From: Macromonas bipunctata
GTDB lineage: Bacteria > Pseudomonadota > Gammaproteobacteria > Burkholderiales > Burkholderiaceae_C
Direction of reading: 5' to 3'
Assembly (NCBI RefSeq): GCF_002837135.1
Contig: NZ_NWBQ01000031.1
Coordinates: 1-49,957, forward strand
Length of the DNA: 49,957 bases
Below the pieces are notes generated by a model. It saw only the letters and a list, made by a program, of their open reading frames with translations, made no database searches and was not told where the DNA came from. Numbering within the stretch: position 1 is the stretch's first letter; each line of letters begins with the position of its first letter. A program made the position numbers and the translations under genes. Shown here one piece after another: positions 27,354 to 39,298 of this stretch.

Positions 27354-27524
27354 TTACTTCAGCTTGATTTCCTTGTAGTCCACGTGCTTGCGGGCCACCG
27401 GATCAAATTTCTTGATCAGCAGCTTTTCGGGCGTGGTCTTCTTGTTCTTGTCGGTGGTGTAGAAGTGACCGGTGCCGGCAGTGGATTCCAGCTTGATTTT
27501 TTCGCGTCCGCCTTTGGTTGCCAT
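27354..27524 (-). CDS. rpmG: 50S ribosomal protein L33
   Basis: 56 aa, [22 protein letters not shown]... to EIKLK. Standard L33 length and sequence, without the CxxC zinc motif, so the Cys-minus form. AAGGAG precedes the start. It is downstream of rpmB by 19 bp, the conserved rpmB-rpmG pair. Confidence 0.97.
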   Translation of the reverse strand: MATKGGREKIKLESTAGTGHFYTTDKNKKTTPEKLLIKKFDPVARKHVDYKEIKLK

Positions 27525-27543
27525 GGTTGCAGCTCCTTAAAAA

Positions 27544-27777
27544 TTAGGCTTGGCCACGTGCGCGCAGGTCGGCGAGCACAGCGTCGATACCGTTCTTGTC
27601 GATCAGGCGCAGTGCAGCGCCCGAAACGCGCAGGCGCACCCAGCGGTTTTCGCTTTCGACCCAGAAACGGCGGGATTGCAGGTTCGGCAGGAACCGGCGC
27701 TTGGTTTTGTTGTTGGCGTGGGAAACGTTGTTCCCGACCATGGGCTTCTTGCCCGTGACTTCGCAGACGCGTGCCAT
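27544..27777 (-). CDS. rpmB: 50S ribosomal protein L28
   Basis: 77 aa, [29 protein letters not shown]... ending [10 protein letters not shown], the full-length L28. First gene of the rpmB-rpmG operon. Confidence 0.97.
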   Translation of the reverse strand: MARVCEVTGKKPMVGNNVSHANNKTKRRFLPNLQSRRFWVESENRWVRLRVSGAALRLIDKNGIDAVLADLRARGQA

Positions 27778-27922
27778 GATTGGACACTCCAGTGAAATGT
27801 TAGCGGCGCTCGGGCCGCACCTCGCCCTTGTCCTGTGTTGTGCCGCCTGCCAAACGGGGTGTGGTCTGGACGGCTCCGGCTCAAGGGCGGTGAAAATTGC
27901 CGCAAATTGCAGCAAACCGCGC

Positions 27923-27928
27923 ATTATA
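27923..27928 (-). promoter_or_regulatory. Putative -10 of the rpmB promoter
   Basis: A perfect TATAAT on the minus strand (context CGGCTATAATGCGC), 146 bp upstream of rpmB. It overlaps the 3' end of the HDOD gene. No convincing -35 hexamer was found, so this is tentative. It would leave a leader of about 140 nt. Confidence 0.45.
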
Positions 27929-29327
27929 GCCGCATGGGCGCGGTGGCACGCAGGGCGCGCAGGGTGGCGTGCAGCTCGGGCACTTGCAGCGCCTCGGGCA
28001 GGTCCTGCAGCGCGGGGTGCTGCAGGTAGCCTTGCAGGTGGTACCACTCGGGGTCGGTGGCGTCGGCTATCTGCAGCAGGCTCTCGGGCGTCCAGTCGTC
28101 GTTGCGGGTAATGCGTTCGCCCAACCGGATGCACAGGTAGCACAGGGCCAGCCGCACGCCGCGTACTTCGTCAAGTTCACTGGCGGGGGTGAGCACGGTG
28201 CGGTCGATGTCGCGCACCTCTTGCACCAGCTCGGCCGGGATTTGCCATTCCTGCAGCAGCAGGGCACCGATTTCGGCGGCGCTCAGGCCCAGGTGCTCGA
28301 TTTCGGCGGCCATGCGCTGCGGCAGCGGCAGCGCCCAGGTGTGGGCCGCGTTATCGGCGTCGGCGCTGCTGGTGCCGGGCCAGAAGCCGTAGCCCACCAG
28401 CTGGCCCAGGAAGTACAGCACCACTTGCGTGACGAGCGTGCCGGTGTCGGGCAGTTGCAGCTTCTGGCCCAGGCGCACGCACAGCTCGCTGGCCAGGGTG
28501 ATGCTCTGGCCGATTTGGTCCAGCACCGCCTGCCCGCGCGCCCCCACGCCGCTGGTGGGCGCCATCAGCATGTACTGCAGGCACAGGTTGCGCACGGTGT
28601 TCAGGCCCAGGAAGGTGATGGCCTGCCCGGTGTTGGTGACGGGTTGCAGCAGGCCGTACAGCGGGCTGTTGACCGTGCTCAGCACCTTGGCGGTGATGGC
28701 GGACTGGCCCTTGATCATGATGCTGAGGTCGATGGAGTTGGTGGTCTCCACAAAATCGGGCGACAGCACCTGGTGTACAGCCAGCGGCGGGCGGGGCAGG
28801 GCGCGCAGCCTGTCCACCAAGGCTTGCCGTCCGGGCTCGGGCAGTGCCTCGTGCGGCAGCCAGCGCAGTTCGGCCAGGCCAGCGGGAAGGGTGTTGGTGG
28901 CTGCGTTTTCAGCCTCTGCGTTGGGCGCTGGGGTGGGTTCGGGGGCTGGTACCGGGGCGGATGCCAGCGCCTGCTCCACGCCTGGAGCTGCACCTGCCGG
29001 GGGCGTGATGGGGGCGGAGGTGGCAGGCGTGTCGGCGGCACTGCCGATGGCCGCATCGTTGGCGGCCACGGTGCTGGCTGGTGCCACCACCGCCAGTGGC
29101 ACGCTGGTCGCATGGCTGGCCTTGGCAGCCGCCGCTGCGCGCAGGGCCTGTGCATGCGCTGTGACAGGGGGTGCTGGTGGCACGGCCGATCCGGCAGCCG
29201 GTGCGGGTGGCTGGGCGGTGTGCCAGTCCATCTGCTGATCGCGCGCCTGGCGCTGCTTTTCCTCGCTCAGCCACCACCACATCCCCAGCCCGACCAGCAA
29301 CAGGCCGATGCTCCACAGCAGTGCCAC
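27924..29327 (-). CDS. HDOD-domain signalling protein with membrane anchor
   Basis: 467 aa. An N-terminal transmembrane helix ([18 protein letters not shown]) is followed by a Pro/Ala-rich linker of about 110 residues and a C-terminal HDOD domain ([20 protein letters not shown] ... [39 protein letters not shown] ...). HDOD proteins lack the HD metal ligands and act as signalling or regulatory modules; a partner is not evident. It starts 7 bp after trxB, so is probably co-transcribed with it. Confidence 0.85.
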   Translation of the reverse strand: MALLWSIGLLLVGLGMWWWLSEEKQRQARDQQMDWHTAQPPAPAAGSAVPPAPPVTAHAQALRAAAAAKASHATSVPLAVVAPASTVAANDAAIGSAADTPATSAPITPPAGAAPGVEQALASAPVPAPEPTPAPNAEAENAATNTLPAGLAELRWLPHEALPEPGRQALVDRLRALPRPPLAVHQVLSPDFVETTNSIDLSIMIKGQSAITAKVLSTVNSPLYGLLQPVTNTGQAITFLGLNTVRNLCLQYMLMAPTSGVGARGQAVLDQIGQSITLASELCVRLGQKLQLPDTGTLVTQVVLYFLGQLVGYGFWPGTSSADADNAAHTWALPLPQRMAAEIEHLGLSAAEIGALLLQEWQIPAELVQEVRDIDRTVLTPASELDEVRGVRLALCYLCIRLGERITRNDDWTPESLLQIADATDPEWYHLQGYLQHPALQDLPEALQVPELHATLRALRATAPMRL

Positions 29328-29333
29328 GGCGCG

Positions 29334-30347
<1,014 letters not shown>

Positions 30348-30368
30348 TTAAGCTTGCGCCCTTGCTCT

Positions 30369-32921
30369 ATGACGTACTCCCTTAAAACTTTGAACAAAAG
30401 CGCCAGCAGCCGCCGCGAACCGTCCGGCCTGGCCCGTTTTACCCAAGAGATCGGCCTGACCGTGGGCGCCCTGAGCCTGCTGTTCTGGTTTCTGGCGCTG
30501 TACAGCTACGCGCGTACCGATCCGGCCTGGTCCACCTCGGGCACGGGCGAGCCGCTGCACAACTGGGGCGGCCACCTGGGCGCGCTGCTGGCCGATGGCA
30601 GTTATGTGCTGTTTGGCGCGTCGGTGTGGTGGTGTCTGCTGGTGGCTGCGCGTGCGTGGTGGGCGGCGCTGCTGCGCTGGTCGCGCCTGGAAAGCGCCAG
30701 CGCCAGCGACGAGGAAGGCCCGTGGTGGCAGCGGTTGGACCAGCGCCGCATCAAGTTCTGGTCTGGCCTGGCATTGCTGTTGTCGGCCAGCGCGATGATG
30801 GAGTGGACGCGCCTGTACCCGTGGGACGACAGCCTCCCTGCTCTGGCCGGTGGTGTGTGGGGCGGCTGGCTGGGTGGCGTGGCGCTGCGCTGGCTGGGCG
30901 ACATTGGCTCGGCCATCATGGGCGCGTCGCTGATGGGGCTGGGGCTGGGCTGGGTGTTCCGCTTTTCGTGGGGGCAGGTGTGCGAGGTGGTTGGCCAGCG
31001 CCTGATGCTGCTGCTGGACGCCTGGCGTGGCCGCTGGAGCGCGCATCTGGACCACCGCATCGGGCTGCGTGCCGCACGTGAGCGCGAGGAGGCGCTGCAC
31101 CCGGCGCCCGCCGCAACCCGGCGCCCGCGCCAGACCGCCGCCAAGGAAACCGGCAAGGAGGCTGCATCCACGGCGGCCGCCTCTGCGCCACCGCCCGCCG
31201 CCGCCCCCACGCCCGAGGAGGAGGCACAGCAGGCCCGCCGCCAGCGCCGCGAGAACCTGTTGCGCCGCGCCAAGGCCGTGGTCGGGCTGGACAAGGGCGA
31301 AGCCGTGCCCGAACCCGAACCGCCAGCGGCGGCAGAGCCTGCATCGGCCAGCGCGCCCGCCAGCCCCAAGCGTGCGCCCAAGACCCGGGCCGCCGGTGCC
31401 CAGCCGGAGGCGGACGGCCAGCTGGCGCTGTCCGACTCGCCATTGCCGCAGGTGGACTTGCTGGATGGGATCGGGCCACAGCAAAGCACGGTGTCGGCCG
31501 ACACGCTGGAGATGACCAGCCGCCTGATCGAGAAGCGCCTGCGCGACTTTGGCGTGCAGGTGACGGTGGTGGCGGCGTTTCCGGGGCCCGTGATTACCCG
31601 CTACGAAATTGAGCCTGCCACCGGGGTCAAGGGCTCGCAGGTGGTCAATCTGGCCAAAGATTTGGCGCGCTCGCTGTCGCTGGTGTCGATCCGCGTGATC
31701 GAGACCATTCCGGGCAAGAACCTGATGGCGCTGGAGCTGCCCAACGCGCGGCGTCAGACCATCAAGCTCAGCGAAATTCTGGGCTCGCCGGTGTACCACG
31801 ACGCGCGCAGCCTGCTGACCATGGGCCTGGGCAAGGACATTGCCGGGCAGCCGGTGGTGGCCGATTTGGCCAAAATGCCGCACTGTTTGGTGGCGGGCAC
31901 CACGGGCTCTGGCAAATCGGTGGGCATCAACGCCATGATCCTGAGCCTGCTCTACAAGGCCGAGCCCAAGGACGTGCGCTTGCTGATGATTGACCCCAAG
32001 ATGCTGGAACTCAGCGTGTACGAGGGCATTCCGCACCTGCTGTGCCCGGTGGTCACCGACATGAAGCAAGCTGCCAACGGTTTGAGCTGGTGCGTGGGCG
32101 AAATGGAAAAACGCTACAAGCTCATGAGCAAGGTGGGCGTGCGCAACCTGGCGGGCTACAACACCAAGATTGACGAGGCCAAGGCGCGCGGCGAGTCCAT
32201 CGCCAACCCGTTCAGCCTGACGCCGGAGGCGCCCGAGCCGCTGCAGCGCCTGCCGCACATTGTGGTGGTGATTGATGAACTGGCCGACCTGATGATGGTG
32301 GTGGGCAAGAAGATCGAGGAACTGATCGCGCGGCTGGCGCAGAAGGCGCGCGCGGCCGGCATCCACCTGATTCTGGCCACCCAGCGCCCGAGCGTGGATG
32401 TGATCACCGGGCTGATCAAGGCCAATATCCCGACGCGCATCAGCTTCCAGGTCAGCAGCAAGATCGACAGCCGCACCATCCTGGATCAGATGGGCGCCGA
32501 GGCGCTGCTGGGCATGGGCGACATGCTCTACATGCCCAGTGGCACCGGCTACCCGACGCGGGTCCACGGTGCCTTCGTCAGCGACGAGGAAGTCCACCGC
32601 GTGGTGACGTACCTTAAGGCCAAGGGCGGCGAGCCCGACTACATCGAAGGCGTGCTCGAAGGCGGTGCCGACGGCGAGGGCGGCGACCTGTTGGGCAACG
32701 ATGGCGAAGGCGCCGGCGAGAAAGACCCGCTGTACGACCAGGCGGTGGCGATTGTGCTGAAAGACCGCAAGGCCAGCATCAGCTATGTGCAGCGCAAGCT
32801 GCAGATCGGCTACAACCGCTCCGCGCGCCTGCTGGAGCAGATGGAAAAGGCAGGTCTGGTGAGTTCGCTCACCGCCAGCGGCCAGCGCGAGATTCTGGTC
32901 GCAGCGCGCGGGAGCGAGTGA
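30369..32921 (+). CDS. ftsK: DNA translocase FtsK
   Basis: 850 aa from ATG 30369 ([11 protein letters not shown]). Four N-terminal membrane helices, a Pro/Ala/Glu-rich linker (about 235-365), the RecA-like motor with Walker [13 protein letters not shown] near residue 510 and Walker [14 protein letters not shown], and the C-terminal gamma winged-helix domain ([24 protein letters not shown]...) that reads KOPS. It segregates chromosome termini at the septum and activates XerCD. It is followed by lolA and rarA. Confidence 0.97.
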   Translation: MTYSLKTLNKSASSRREPSGLARFTQEIGLTVGALSLLFWFLALYSYARTDPAWSTSGTGEPLHNWGGHLGALLADGSYVLFGASVWWCLLVAARAWWAALLRWSRLESASASDEEGPWWQRLDQRRIKFWSGLALLLSASAMMEWTRLYPWDDSLPALAGGVWGGWLGGVALRWLGDIGSAIMGASLMGLGLGWVFRFSWGQVCEVVGQRLMLLLDAWRGRWSAHLDHRIGLRAAREREEALHPAPAATRRPRQTAAKETGKEAASTAAASAPPPAAAPTPEEEAQQARRQRRENLLRRAKAVVGLDKGEAVPEPEPPAAAEPASASAPASPKRAPKTRAAGAQPEADGQLALSDSPLPQVDLLDGIGPQQSTVSADTLEMTSRLIEKRLRDFGVQVTVVAAFPGPVITRYEIEPATGVKGSQVVNLAKDLARSLSLVSIRVIETIPGKNLMALELPNARRQTIKLSEILGSPVYHDARSLLTMGLGKDIAGQPVVADLAKMPHCLVAGTTGSGKSVGINAMILSLLYKAEPKDVRLLMIDPKMLELSVYEGIPHLLCPVVTDMKQAANGLSWCVGEMEKRYKLMSKVGVRNLAGYNTKIDEAKARGESIANPFSLTPEAPEPLQRLPHIVVVIDELADLMMVVGKKIEELIARLAQKARAAGIHLILATQRPSVDVITGLIKANIPTRISFQVSSKIDSRTILDQMGAEALLGMGDMLYMPSGTGYPTRVHGAFVSDEEVHRVVTYLKAKGGEPDYIEGVLEGGADGEGGDLLGNDGEGAGEKDPLYDQAVAIVLKDRKASISYVQRKLQIGYNRSARLLEQMEKAGLVSSLTASGQREILVAARGSE

Positions 32922-32998
32922 TGGCCGCAGCACAAGTTTTTACAACTGGTACCGTCCACACCGGAAACCTGGCCCCTGCGGCCAGAGTCCCAGATGCC

Positions 32999-33658
32999 AT
33001 GACGACATCTTCACGTTTCATGCACCGCACGCTGCGCTGGCTGGGCATGCTGGCGCTGCCGTACGCCGCCGCCCACGCCGATGGCCTGACCGACCTGGCC
33101 ACCTTCCTGCGCACCACGCAGCAAGGCCAAGCCAGCTTCACCCAGACCGTGACCGCGCCCCAGAAAGACGGTGCCGCCGCGCCGCGCAGCAAGACCAGCA
33201 GCGGCACATTCGAGTTCCAGCGCCCCAGCCGCTTCCGCTTTCAGTACACCCAGCCGTTTGCACAGACCATCGTTGCCGACGGCCAGCAGCTGTGGCTGTT
33301 TGACGCCGACCTGAACCAGGCCACCGTGCGCCGCCAGCAGGACGTGCTGGGCAACACCCCGGCGGCGCTGATTGCCGCCGCGCCGGACTTGCGCGGCCTG
33401 CACAGCGTGTTCACCTTGAGCAACGCCCCCGACGCCGACGGCCAGCAATGGGTGCGCGCCACGCCCAAGGGCAAGGACGGGCAGTTGCAGTCCATGCAGC
33501 TGGGTTTTAAGCAAGGCCAGCTGGCCACGCTGGAGATGCTGGACAGCTTTGGCCAGCGTTCGGTGCTGCGCTTTGGCCCCATGAATCTGCAGCCCGGCTT
33601 TGGGTCTGGGCATTTCGTGTTCGAGCCACCGCCGGGGGCGGACGTGGTGCGGCAGTGA
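32999..33658 (+). CDS. lolA: Outer-membrane lipoprotein carrier protein LolA
   Basis: 219 aa from ATG 32999 (MTTSSRFMHRTLRWLGMLALPYAAAHADGLTDL). The N-terminal signal peptide has likely cleavage after AAHA. LolA features: ASFTQTVTAPQ near the start, then GTFEFQRPSRFRFQYTQPF, VADGQQLWLFDADLNQATVR. A periplasmic carrier from LolCDE to LolB. The stop codon overlaps the rarA GTG. Confidence 0.93.
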   Translation: MTTSSRFMHRTLRWLGMLALPYAAAHADGLTDLATFLRTTQQGQASFTQTVTAPQKDGAAAPRSKTSSGTFEFQRPSRFRFQYTQPFAQTIVADGQQLWLFDADLNQATVRRQQDVLGNTPAALIAAAPDLRGLHSVFTLSNAPDADGQQWVRATPKGKDGQLQSMQLGFKQGQLATLEMLDSFGQRSVLRFGPMNLQPGFGSGHFVFEPPPGADVVRQ

Positions 33659-34959
33659 CGCCGCCCAACGTACCCCTGGCCGAGCGCCTGCGCCCGCGCA
33701 CGCTGGCCGACGTGGTGGGCCAGGCGCACCTGCTGGGGCCAGGGCGGCCGTTGCGGGTGGCGTTTGAATCCGGCCAGCCGCACAGCTGCATTCTGTGGGG
33801 GCCGCCGGGGGTGGGCAAGACCACGCTGGCGCGCCTGATGGCGCAGGCGTTCGACGCGCAGTTCATCGCCATCAGCGCGGTGCTGGGCGGTGTCAAGGAC
33901 ATCCGCGATGCGGTGGAGCGCGCCCAGGCGGCTCGTTCCGGTTTGCAGCCGCAGGGCAGCGTGCTGTTTGTGGATGAAATCCACCGCTTCAACAAAAGCC
34001 AGCAGGACGCGCTGCTGCCGCACCTGGAAAGCGGCTTGTTCCACCTGGTGGGCGCCACCACCGAGAACCCCAGCTTCGAGCTGAACGCCGCCTTGCTCTC
34101 GCGCGCGGCGGTGTACGTGTTGCAACCGCTGACGCCGGACGAGCTGGCGCAGCTGGTGGCCCGGGCACAGGCGCTGGGCGATGTGCCCGCCCTGACGCCC
34201 GACGCGCTGCAGGCGCTGCTGGGCTACGCCGATGGCGACGCGCGCCGCCTGCTCAACACGCTGGAGACCCTGGCCACGGTGGCCCGGGTGCAAGGCGCGG
34301 CACTGATCGACGCCGACGGCATGCAGCACGTGCTGGGCGAACAACTGCGCCGCTTCGACAAAGGGGGCGACCAGCACTACGACCAGCTTTCGGCCTTCCA
34401 TAAATCGATCCGGGGCTCGCAGCCGGATGCGGCGCTGTACTGGCTGGCGCGCCTGCTCGACGGTGGGGCCGACCCGCAACACATCACGCGCCGCCTGGTG
34501 GCCATTGCCAGCGAGGACATCGGCAACGCCGACCCGCGCGCCTTGCCGCTGGCCATGGCGGCGGCGCAGGCGCTGGAGCGCCAGGGCCTGCCCGAGGGTG
34601 AACTGGCGCTGGCGCAGGCCACCACCTACCTGGCGGTGGCGCCTAAGTCCAACGCGGCGTATGTGGCGTGGCAGCAGGCCAAGGCCTTTGTGCGGCAGGA
34701 TGGCAGCCGCCCGGTGCCCGCGCACCTGCGCAACGCCCCCACCGCCTTGCTGCGCCAGTTGGGCCACGGCGCGGCCTACCGTTATCCGCACGATGAAACC
34801 GAGGGCTACGCCGCTGGCGAGCGTTACTGGCCCGACGGCGTGGCGCCGCCACCGTGGTACCAGCCGGTGCCGCGCGGGCTGGAAATCAAGATGGCCGACA
34901 AATTGGCCCGTCTGCGTGCGCTCGATGAGGTCGCAGCCACGTCGGCAAAACTAAAATAA
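33655..34959 (+). CDS. rarA: Replication-associated recombination protein A (RarA/MgsA)
   Basis: 434 aa, GTG start overlapping the lolA stop (GTGA). AAA+ clamp-loader-like ATPase: [21 protein letters not shown], Walker [13 protein letters not shown], Walker [17 protein letters not shown], sensor 1 [10 protein letters not shown], and the C-terminal MgsA tetramerisation domain ([33 protein letters not shown]). It acts at stalled replication forks. The lolA-rarA-(serS/lysS) neighbourhood is common. Confidence 0.95.
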   Translation: MTPPNVPLAERLRPRTLADVVGQAHLLGPGRPLRVAFESGQPHSCILWGPPGVGKTTLARLMAQAFDAQFIAISAVLGGVKDIRDAVERAQAARSGLQPQGSVLFVDEIHRFNKSQQDALLPHLESGLFHLVGATTENPSFELNAALLSRAAVYVLQPLTPDELAQLVARAQALGDVPALTPDALQALLGYADGDARRLLNTLETLATVARVQGAALIDADGMQHVLGEQLRRFDKGGDQHYDQLSAFHKSIRGSQPDAALYWLARLLDGGADPQHITRRLVAIASEDIGNADPRALPLAMAAAQALERQGLPEGELALAQATTYLAVAPKSNAAYVAWQQAKAFVRQDGSRPVPAHLRNAPTALLRQLGHGAAYRYPHDETEGYAAGERYWPDGVAPPPWYQPVPRGLEIKMADKLARLRALDEVAATSAKLK

Positions 34960-35011
34960 CGCCTTTGCGTGCCGGTTCGTGGTGCGCAGCCCCTGTCCAA
35001 CCGATCCTCTT

Positions 35012-36571
35012 ATGACCCAACACGCCGCTCCCGACGCCAAGACCCCGGCTGCCCCGCACGCCGACGACAACCAGCTCATCACCGAGCGGCGCGAAAAACT
35101 CAAGGCCCTGCGCGCGGCCCAGCAAGCCGGCCAGGGCGTGGCCTTCCCCAACGACGTCAAGCCCCAGCACCGCGCCGAGGAGCTGTTTGCCGAGTACGCC
35201 AGCATGAGCAACGAGCTGCTGGAACCCATGAAGATCAAGGTCAGTGTGGCCGGGCGCATGATGCTCAAGCGCGTGATGGGCAAGGCCAGCTTTGCCACGC
35301 TGCAGGACGCATCGTTTGGCCCCAGCGGTGGCCGCATCCAGCTCTACATCAACAACGACGGTGTGGGCGCCGAGGTGCACGGTGCCTTCAAGCACTGGGA
35401 TTTGGGCGACATCGTGTTTGCCGAAGGCACGCTGTTCAAGACCCGCACCGGCGAGTTGTCCATCCACACCAGCAGCATCCGCTTGATTACCAAGAGCTTG
35501 CGCCCGTTGCCCGACAAGTTCCACGGCATTCACGACCAGGAAATCAAGTACCGCCAGCGTTACGTGGATTTGATGACCGATGGGCAGGCGCGCCAGCGTT
35601 TCATGGCACGCAGCCAAGCCGTCACCAGCATCCGCGAATTCATGGTGCAGCACAACTTCCTGGAAGTCGAGACCCCGATGCTGCACCCGATTGCGGGCGG
35701 CGCCAACGCGCGCCCGTTCGTGACGCACCACAACGCGCTGGAGCAGGACATGTACCTGCGCATTGCGCCCGAGTTGTACCTCAAGCGCCTGATTGTGGGG
35801 GGCTTTGAGCGTGTGTTCGAGATCAACCGCAACTTCCGCAACGAAGGCATCTCGGTGCGCCACAACCCCGAGTTCACCATGATGGAGTTCTACGCGGCGT
35901 ACTGGAACTACCTCGACCTGATGGCCTTCACCGAGCAGCTGATCCGCCATGCGGCACACCGCATCTGCGGTGGCGCACGCCTGACCTACCAAGGCCGTGA
36001 TGTGGATCTGGAGTCGCCGTTCGAGCGTTTGACCATCCGCGAGGCCATCCTCAAGCACACCGAGGCTGGTGACAACGTGGACAACCGCGACTGGCTGATC
36101 CAGCAACTGCGCAAGCTGGGCATGGACTTGGTGAAAGACCGATTGGAAAGCCGCAGCTTGGCCGGTTTGCAGGTGATGTACTTCGAGGAAACGGTGGAAG
36201 ACAAGCTCTGGAACCCGACCTTCATCTGCAACCACCCGACCGAAATCTCGCCGCTGGCGCGTGCCAACGACAACGACCCGACCATCACCGAGCGTTTTGA
36301 GCTGTACATCACTGGGCGCGAAGTGGGCAACGGTTTCAGCGAGTTGAACGATGCCGAAGACCAAGCCGCGCGTTTCCACGCTCAGGTCGAAAACAAGCAC
36401 GCCGGCGACGACGAAGCCATGTTCTACGATGCCGACTACGTGCGCGCATTGGAGTACGGCATGCCCCCGGCAGGCGGCTGCGGCATCGGTATCGACCGTT
36501 TGATCATGCTGCTGACCGACAGCCCCAGCATCCGCGACGTGATCCTGTTCCCCGCACTGCGCCGCGAGTGA
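35012..36571 (+). CDS. lysS: Lysyl-tRNA synthetase (class II)
   Basis: 519 aa from ATG 35012 ([15 protein letters not shown]). N-terminal OB-fold anticodon-binding domain ([21 protein letters not shown]), then the class II core with motif 2 ([23 protein letters not shown]) and motif 3 ([14 protein letters not shown]). Standard length. It charges tRNA-Lys. It is followed by a short MscS gene 32 bp downstream. Confidence 0.97.
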   Translation: MTQHAAPDAKTPAAPHADDNQLITERREKLKALRAAQQAGQGVAFPNDVKPQHRAEELFAEYASMSNELLEPMKIKVSVAGRMMLKRVMGKASFATLQDASFGPSGGRIQLYINNDGVGAEVHGAFKHWDLGDIVFAEGTLFKTRTGELSIHTSSIRLITKSLRPLPDKFHGIHDQEIKYRQRYVDLMTDGQARQRFMARSQAVTSIREFMVQHNFLEVETPMLHPIAGGANARPFVTHHNALEQDMYLRIAPELYLKRLIVGGFERVFEINRNFRNEGISVRHNPEFTMMEFYAAYWNYLDLMAFTEQLIRHAAHRICGGARLTYQGRDVDLESPFERLTIREAILKHTEAGDNVDNRDWLIQQLRKLGMDLVKDRLESRSLAGLQVMYFEETVEDKLWNPTFICNHPTEISPLARANDNDPTITERFELYITGREVGNGFSELNDAEDQAARFHAQVENKHAGDDEAMFYDADYVRALEYGMPPAGGCGIGIDRLIMLLTDSPSIRDVILFPALRRE

Positions 36572-36603
36572 GCGCGCGTTGAACTGGGCACTGGCGTAGC
36601 AGC

Positions 36604-37263
36604 ATGGTACGGCGCAACTGGCAAGCCCAACTGCCCGAATGGGCACAGGACTGGCTGGAGGTCATCATTCCGGGTGGGCAGATCCTGCTCATCCTGGTGG
36701 TAGCGTGGGCGCTGCAGCGGCTGGTGGTGCGCGTTGTCGACCGGGCCGGTACGCACTACCAGATGCCGCTGGAACTGGTGGTGCCCATCAAGGGCCTGCT
36801 GCGCTGGACGCTGCTGGCCAGCGCGCTGCTGCTGGTGCTGGAGCGGCTGGGCGTGTCGGCAATGGTGCTGTGGACGGCCTTCACCGGCTTTGCCACGGTG
36901 GGGGCGGTGGCGTTCTTTGCCGCGTGGAGCGTGCTGTCCAACCTGTTCTGTGCGCTGCTGATCTTTACCGTCGGGCCTTTCAGCCTGGGCGATACGATCG
37001 AGCTGCTGGATACCGCTGAAAAGCCCGGCGCCAAGGGCCGGGTGGTCGACATCAATCTGCTCTATACCACGCTGGAGGACAGCGACGCTCCCGGCGCGCT
37101 GTTGCAGATTCCCAATGCGCTGGTGTTCCAGCGCGTGCTGCGACGCTGGAAGAGTGGCCAACCCGTGGGGGCTGGCCCTGTGGCCCCCAGGCCGACGCCA
37201 GCGCCCATGGCGGCACCCGCCAATGCCGAGGCACCGGCCCCAGTGCCACCGGCTCAGGCGTAG
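36604..37263 (+). CDS. Small MscS-type mechanosensitive channel
   Basis: 219 aa. Three helices, the last with the MscS pore-like GFATVGAVAFFAAWSVLSNLFCALLIF, then a beta-domain start (VGPFSLGDTIELLD...GRVVDINLLYTTLED...LLQIPNALVFQRVLRRWKSG) and a Pro/Ala-rich tail. It is shorter than E. coli MscS (286 aa) and lacks most of the C-terminal vestibule. The 3' end overlaps rpoH by 10 bp in convergent orientation. Confidence 0.85.
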   Translation: MVRRNWQAQLPEWAQDWLEVIIPGGQILLILVVAWALQRLVVRVVDRAGTHYQMPLELVVPIKGLLRWTLLASALLLVLERLGVSAMVLWTAFTGFATVGAVAFFAAWSVLSNLFCALLIFTVGPFSLGDTIELLDTAEKPGAKGRVVDINLLYTTLEDSDAPGALLQIPNALVFQRVLRRWKSGQPVGAGPVAPRPTPAPMAAPANAEAPAPVPPAQA

Positions 37264-38195
37264 GCTTCGAGCGCCTTGCGCATCTTCTTCATTGCGGCCA
37301 CTTCAATTTGGCGGATGCGTTCGGCGCTGACGCTGTATTCGGCGGCCAGCTCGTGCAGGGTCATGCCGCCGCTGCCGTCGTCGTTGACCTTGAGCCAGCG
37401 TTCGGCCACGATGCGACGCGAGCGTTCATCCAGACTGTTGAGGGCGTGGGTGATGCCTTCGCTGGCCAGCAGGTCGCGTTGGGTGGCCTCGATCACGGCG
37501 GTCGGCTCGTGGCGCGCATCGGCCAGGTAGGCGATGGGGCCGTAGGCTTCCTCGCCGTCGTCGTGCGGGCTGGGGTCGAGCACCACGTCGCCGCCCGACA
37601 TGCGGGTTTCCATCTCCAGCACCTCTTCACGCTTGACGTTGAGCTCACGCGCCACCACGTCGATCTCGTGCTCGGTCAGGGTGTTGCGGTGCGCGTCGGC
37701 GTCGGTGGTGTCGGCCTTGAAGCCTTGCTTCATGCTGCGCAGGTTGAAAAACAATTTGCGCTGTGCTTTGGTGGTGGCCACCTTGACCATGCGCCAGTTT
37801 TTCAAGATGTATTCGTGGATTTCGGCCTTGATCCAGTGCATGGCGTAGCTCACCAAGCGTACGCCCTGTTCGGGGTCAAAGCGTTTGACGGCTTTCATCA
37901 GACCAACGTTGCCTTCTTGGATCAAATCGCCGTGCGGTAGGCCGTAGCCCAAGTACTGGCGTGAGATAGACACCACCAGCCGCAGGTGCGACATCACCAG
38001 TTTGCCAGCGGCTTCCAAGTCGCTGTGGTCGCGCAGGCGTTGGGCAAAAGTGCGTTCTTCTTCGGGGGTCAACAGGGGCAAGCGGTTGACGGCGCTGATG
38101 TAAGCGTCCAAATTGCCCAGCGGCGGCAGTACCAGCGAGGTATTAGACCAGCTGGCGGCGGGGCTGGGGCTTAAGGCGTAGGTAGCGGATGTCAT
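37254..38195 (-). CDS. rpoH: RNA polymerase heat-shock sigma factor RpoH (sigma-32)
   Basis: 313 aa from ATG 38195 (MTSATYALSPSPAASW). Sigma-70 region 2 (HLRLVVSISRQYLGYGLPHGDLIQEGNVGLMKAVKRFDPEQGVRLVSYAMHWIKAEIHEYI), the diagnostic RpoH box QRKLFFNLR, and region 4 helix-turn-helix (TLHELAAEYSVSAERIRQIEVAAMKKMRKAL). It directs heat-shock transcription. A CIRCE element lies about 50 bp upstream of the start codon. Confidence 0.97.
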   Translation of the reverse strand: MTSATYALSPSPAASWSNTSLVLPPLGNLDAYISAVNRLPLLTPEEERTFAQRLRDHSDLEAAGKLVMSHLRLVVSISRQYLGYGLPHGDLIQEGNVGLMKAVKRFDPEQGVRLVSYAMHWIKAEIHEYILKNWRMVKVATTKAQRKLFFNLRSMKQGFKADTTDADAHRNTLTEHEIDVVARELNVKREEVLEMETRMSGGDVVLDPSPHDDGEEAYGPIAYLADARHEPTAVIEATQRDLLASEGITHALNSLDERSRRIVAERWLKVNDDGSGGMTLHELAAEYSVSAERIRQIEVAAMKKMRKALEAYA

Positions 38196-38245
38196 GGTGT
38201 TCTGGTGTCCTCGGTCTGTAAGTCTGGTGTGGGACGGTCTTGATA

Positions 38246-38272
38246 TTAGCACTCCGTTGGAGGGAGTGCCAA
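38246..38272 (-). promoter_or_regulatory. CIRCE element (HrcA operator) with overlapping rpoH promoter
   Basis: TTAGCACTC, nine bases, GAGTGCCAA: 17 of the 18 arm bases match the CIRCE consensus TTAGCACTC-N9-GAGTGCTAA. On the rpoH strand TTGGCA-N18-TAATAT overlays the palindrome and could be the -35/-10 of rpoH, so bound HrcA would block RNA polymerase. rpoH starts 51 bp downstream. Confidence 0.88.
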
Positions 38273-38301
38273 CGCCAAAAGTTCCAGCCGGGACACGCTT
38301 T

Positions 38302-39279
38302 TCACACGCTGGCGGGTGGTGCGGCGGCAGCGGGCAGGGCGGCGCCGCAGTGCTGGCAAAAGGCGGCGTGCGCGCTGTGGTCGCCGCCACCGCAGGCGGG
38401 GCAGACACGGCCCGGGTGCAGTGCTTCGGGCAGGCGCACCGGTGGCACATGGAAGGCGTGTGGCCCGGTCTGGGTCTGGTCGCGCCGTTGCCACGACATT
38501 TCCGCTGTCACGATGCCAGTGGGCACCGCCAGCGTGCCCCAGCCCAGTAGCATCATCAGCGAGGCGATGAAGCGCCCGAGTTCGGTCTTGGGTGTGATGT
38601 CGCCAAAGCCGACCGTGGTCATGGTGGTGATGGCCCAGTACACGGCGGTCGGGATGCTGGTGTAGCCGTTGGCCGGGCCTTCGACCACGTACATCACGGT
38701 GCCCATCACGATCACGATCATGACCACCACCGACAGGAACACCATGATCTTGCGCCAGCTCGCGGTCAGGGCGGTGCCCAGCATCTGGTATTCGGAAATG
38801 AACGCGGTGAGCTTGAAGATACGGAACACGCGCAGCAGGCGCAGCACCCGCACGTCGATCAGCGCGTGCAGCTCCGGAAACAGCAGCGCCAGGTAGGTGG
38901 GCAGCACCGCCAGCAAATCGACCAGGCCAAAGAAGCTCAGCGCGTAGCGCAGCGGCTGGCGGATGCAGACCAGGCGCAGCACGTATTCGAGCGTGAACAG
39001 CAGCGTAAAGCCCCATTCCACCGCCGTGAATGTGCCCGCCCAATGCGCGTGCAGCGACTCCACGCTGTCGGCCATCACCACCAGCAGGCTGGCGATGATG
39101 AGGCCCATCAGGACCTTGTCGAACAGCACGCCCGCCGGGGTGTCGGACTCGAACACCACCTGGTACAGCCGCCCGCGCCAGCCTGGCCACGGCTCGCCCC
39201 AGCGGCTGAGCTGGGCTTCGGCCAGGGTACGTTCGGGGGTGGGGCGGGGCGTGGGATGTTGCGTTGAGGTGCGTGACAT
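38302..39279 (-). CDS. Voltage-gated-type potassium channel/ion transporter with C-terminal zinc ribbon
   Basis: 325 aa from ATG 39279 (MSRTSTQHPTPRP). Six helices: S1-S4 with the arginine-rich S4 (VRVLRLLRVFRIFKL), S5, pore with selectivity filter TTMTTVGFGD, S6. The C-terminal 33 residues hold two CxxC pairs (CPACGGG...FCQHCG), a zinc-ribbon-like tail. The filter TVGFGD indicates K+ selectivity. Confidence 0.9.
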   Translation of the reverse strand: MSRTSTQHPTPRPTPERTLAEAQLSRWGEPWPGWRGRLYQVVFESDTPAGVLFDKVLMGLIIASLLVVMADSVESLHAHWAGTFTAVEWGFTLLFTLEYVLRLVCIRQPLRYALSFFGLVDLLAVLPTYLALLFPELHALIDVRVLRLLRVFRIFKLTAFISEYQMLGTALTASWRKIMVFLSVVVMIVIVMGTVMYVVEGPANGYTSIPTAVYWAITTMTTVGFGDITPKTELGRFIASLMMLLGWGTLAVPTGIVTAEMSWQRRDQTQTGPHAFHVPPVRLPEALHPGRVCPACGGGDHSAHAAFCQHCGAALPAAAAPPASV

Positions 39280-39298
39280 GGTCGGTGCCGTGGCAACA

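Noticed and set aside
27778-27923. Possible small gene between rpmB and the HDOD gene
   Set aside because: No frame with a ribosome-binding site; the stretch reads as the rpmB leader.
30348-32933. 861-aa ORF antisense to ftsK
   Set aside because: The plus frame is an unmistakable FtsK; the antisense product has no recognisable features.
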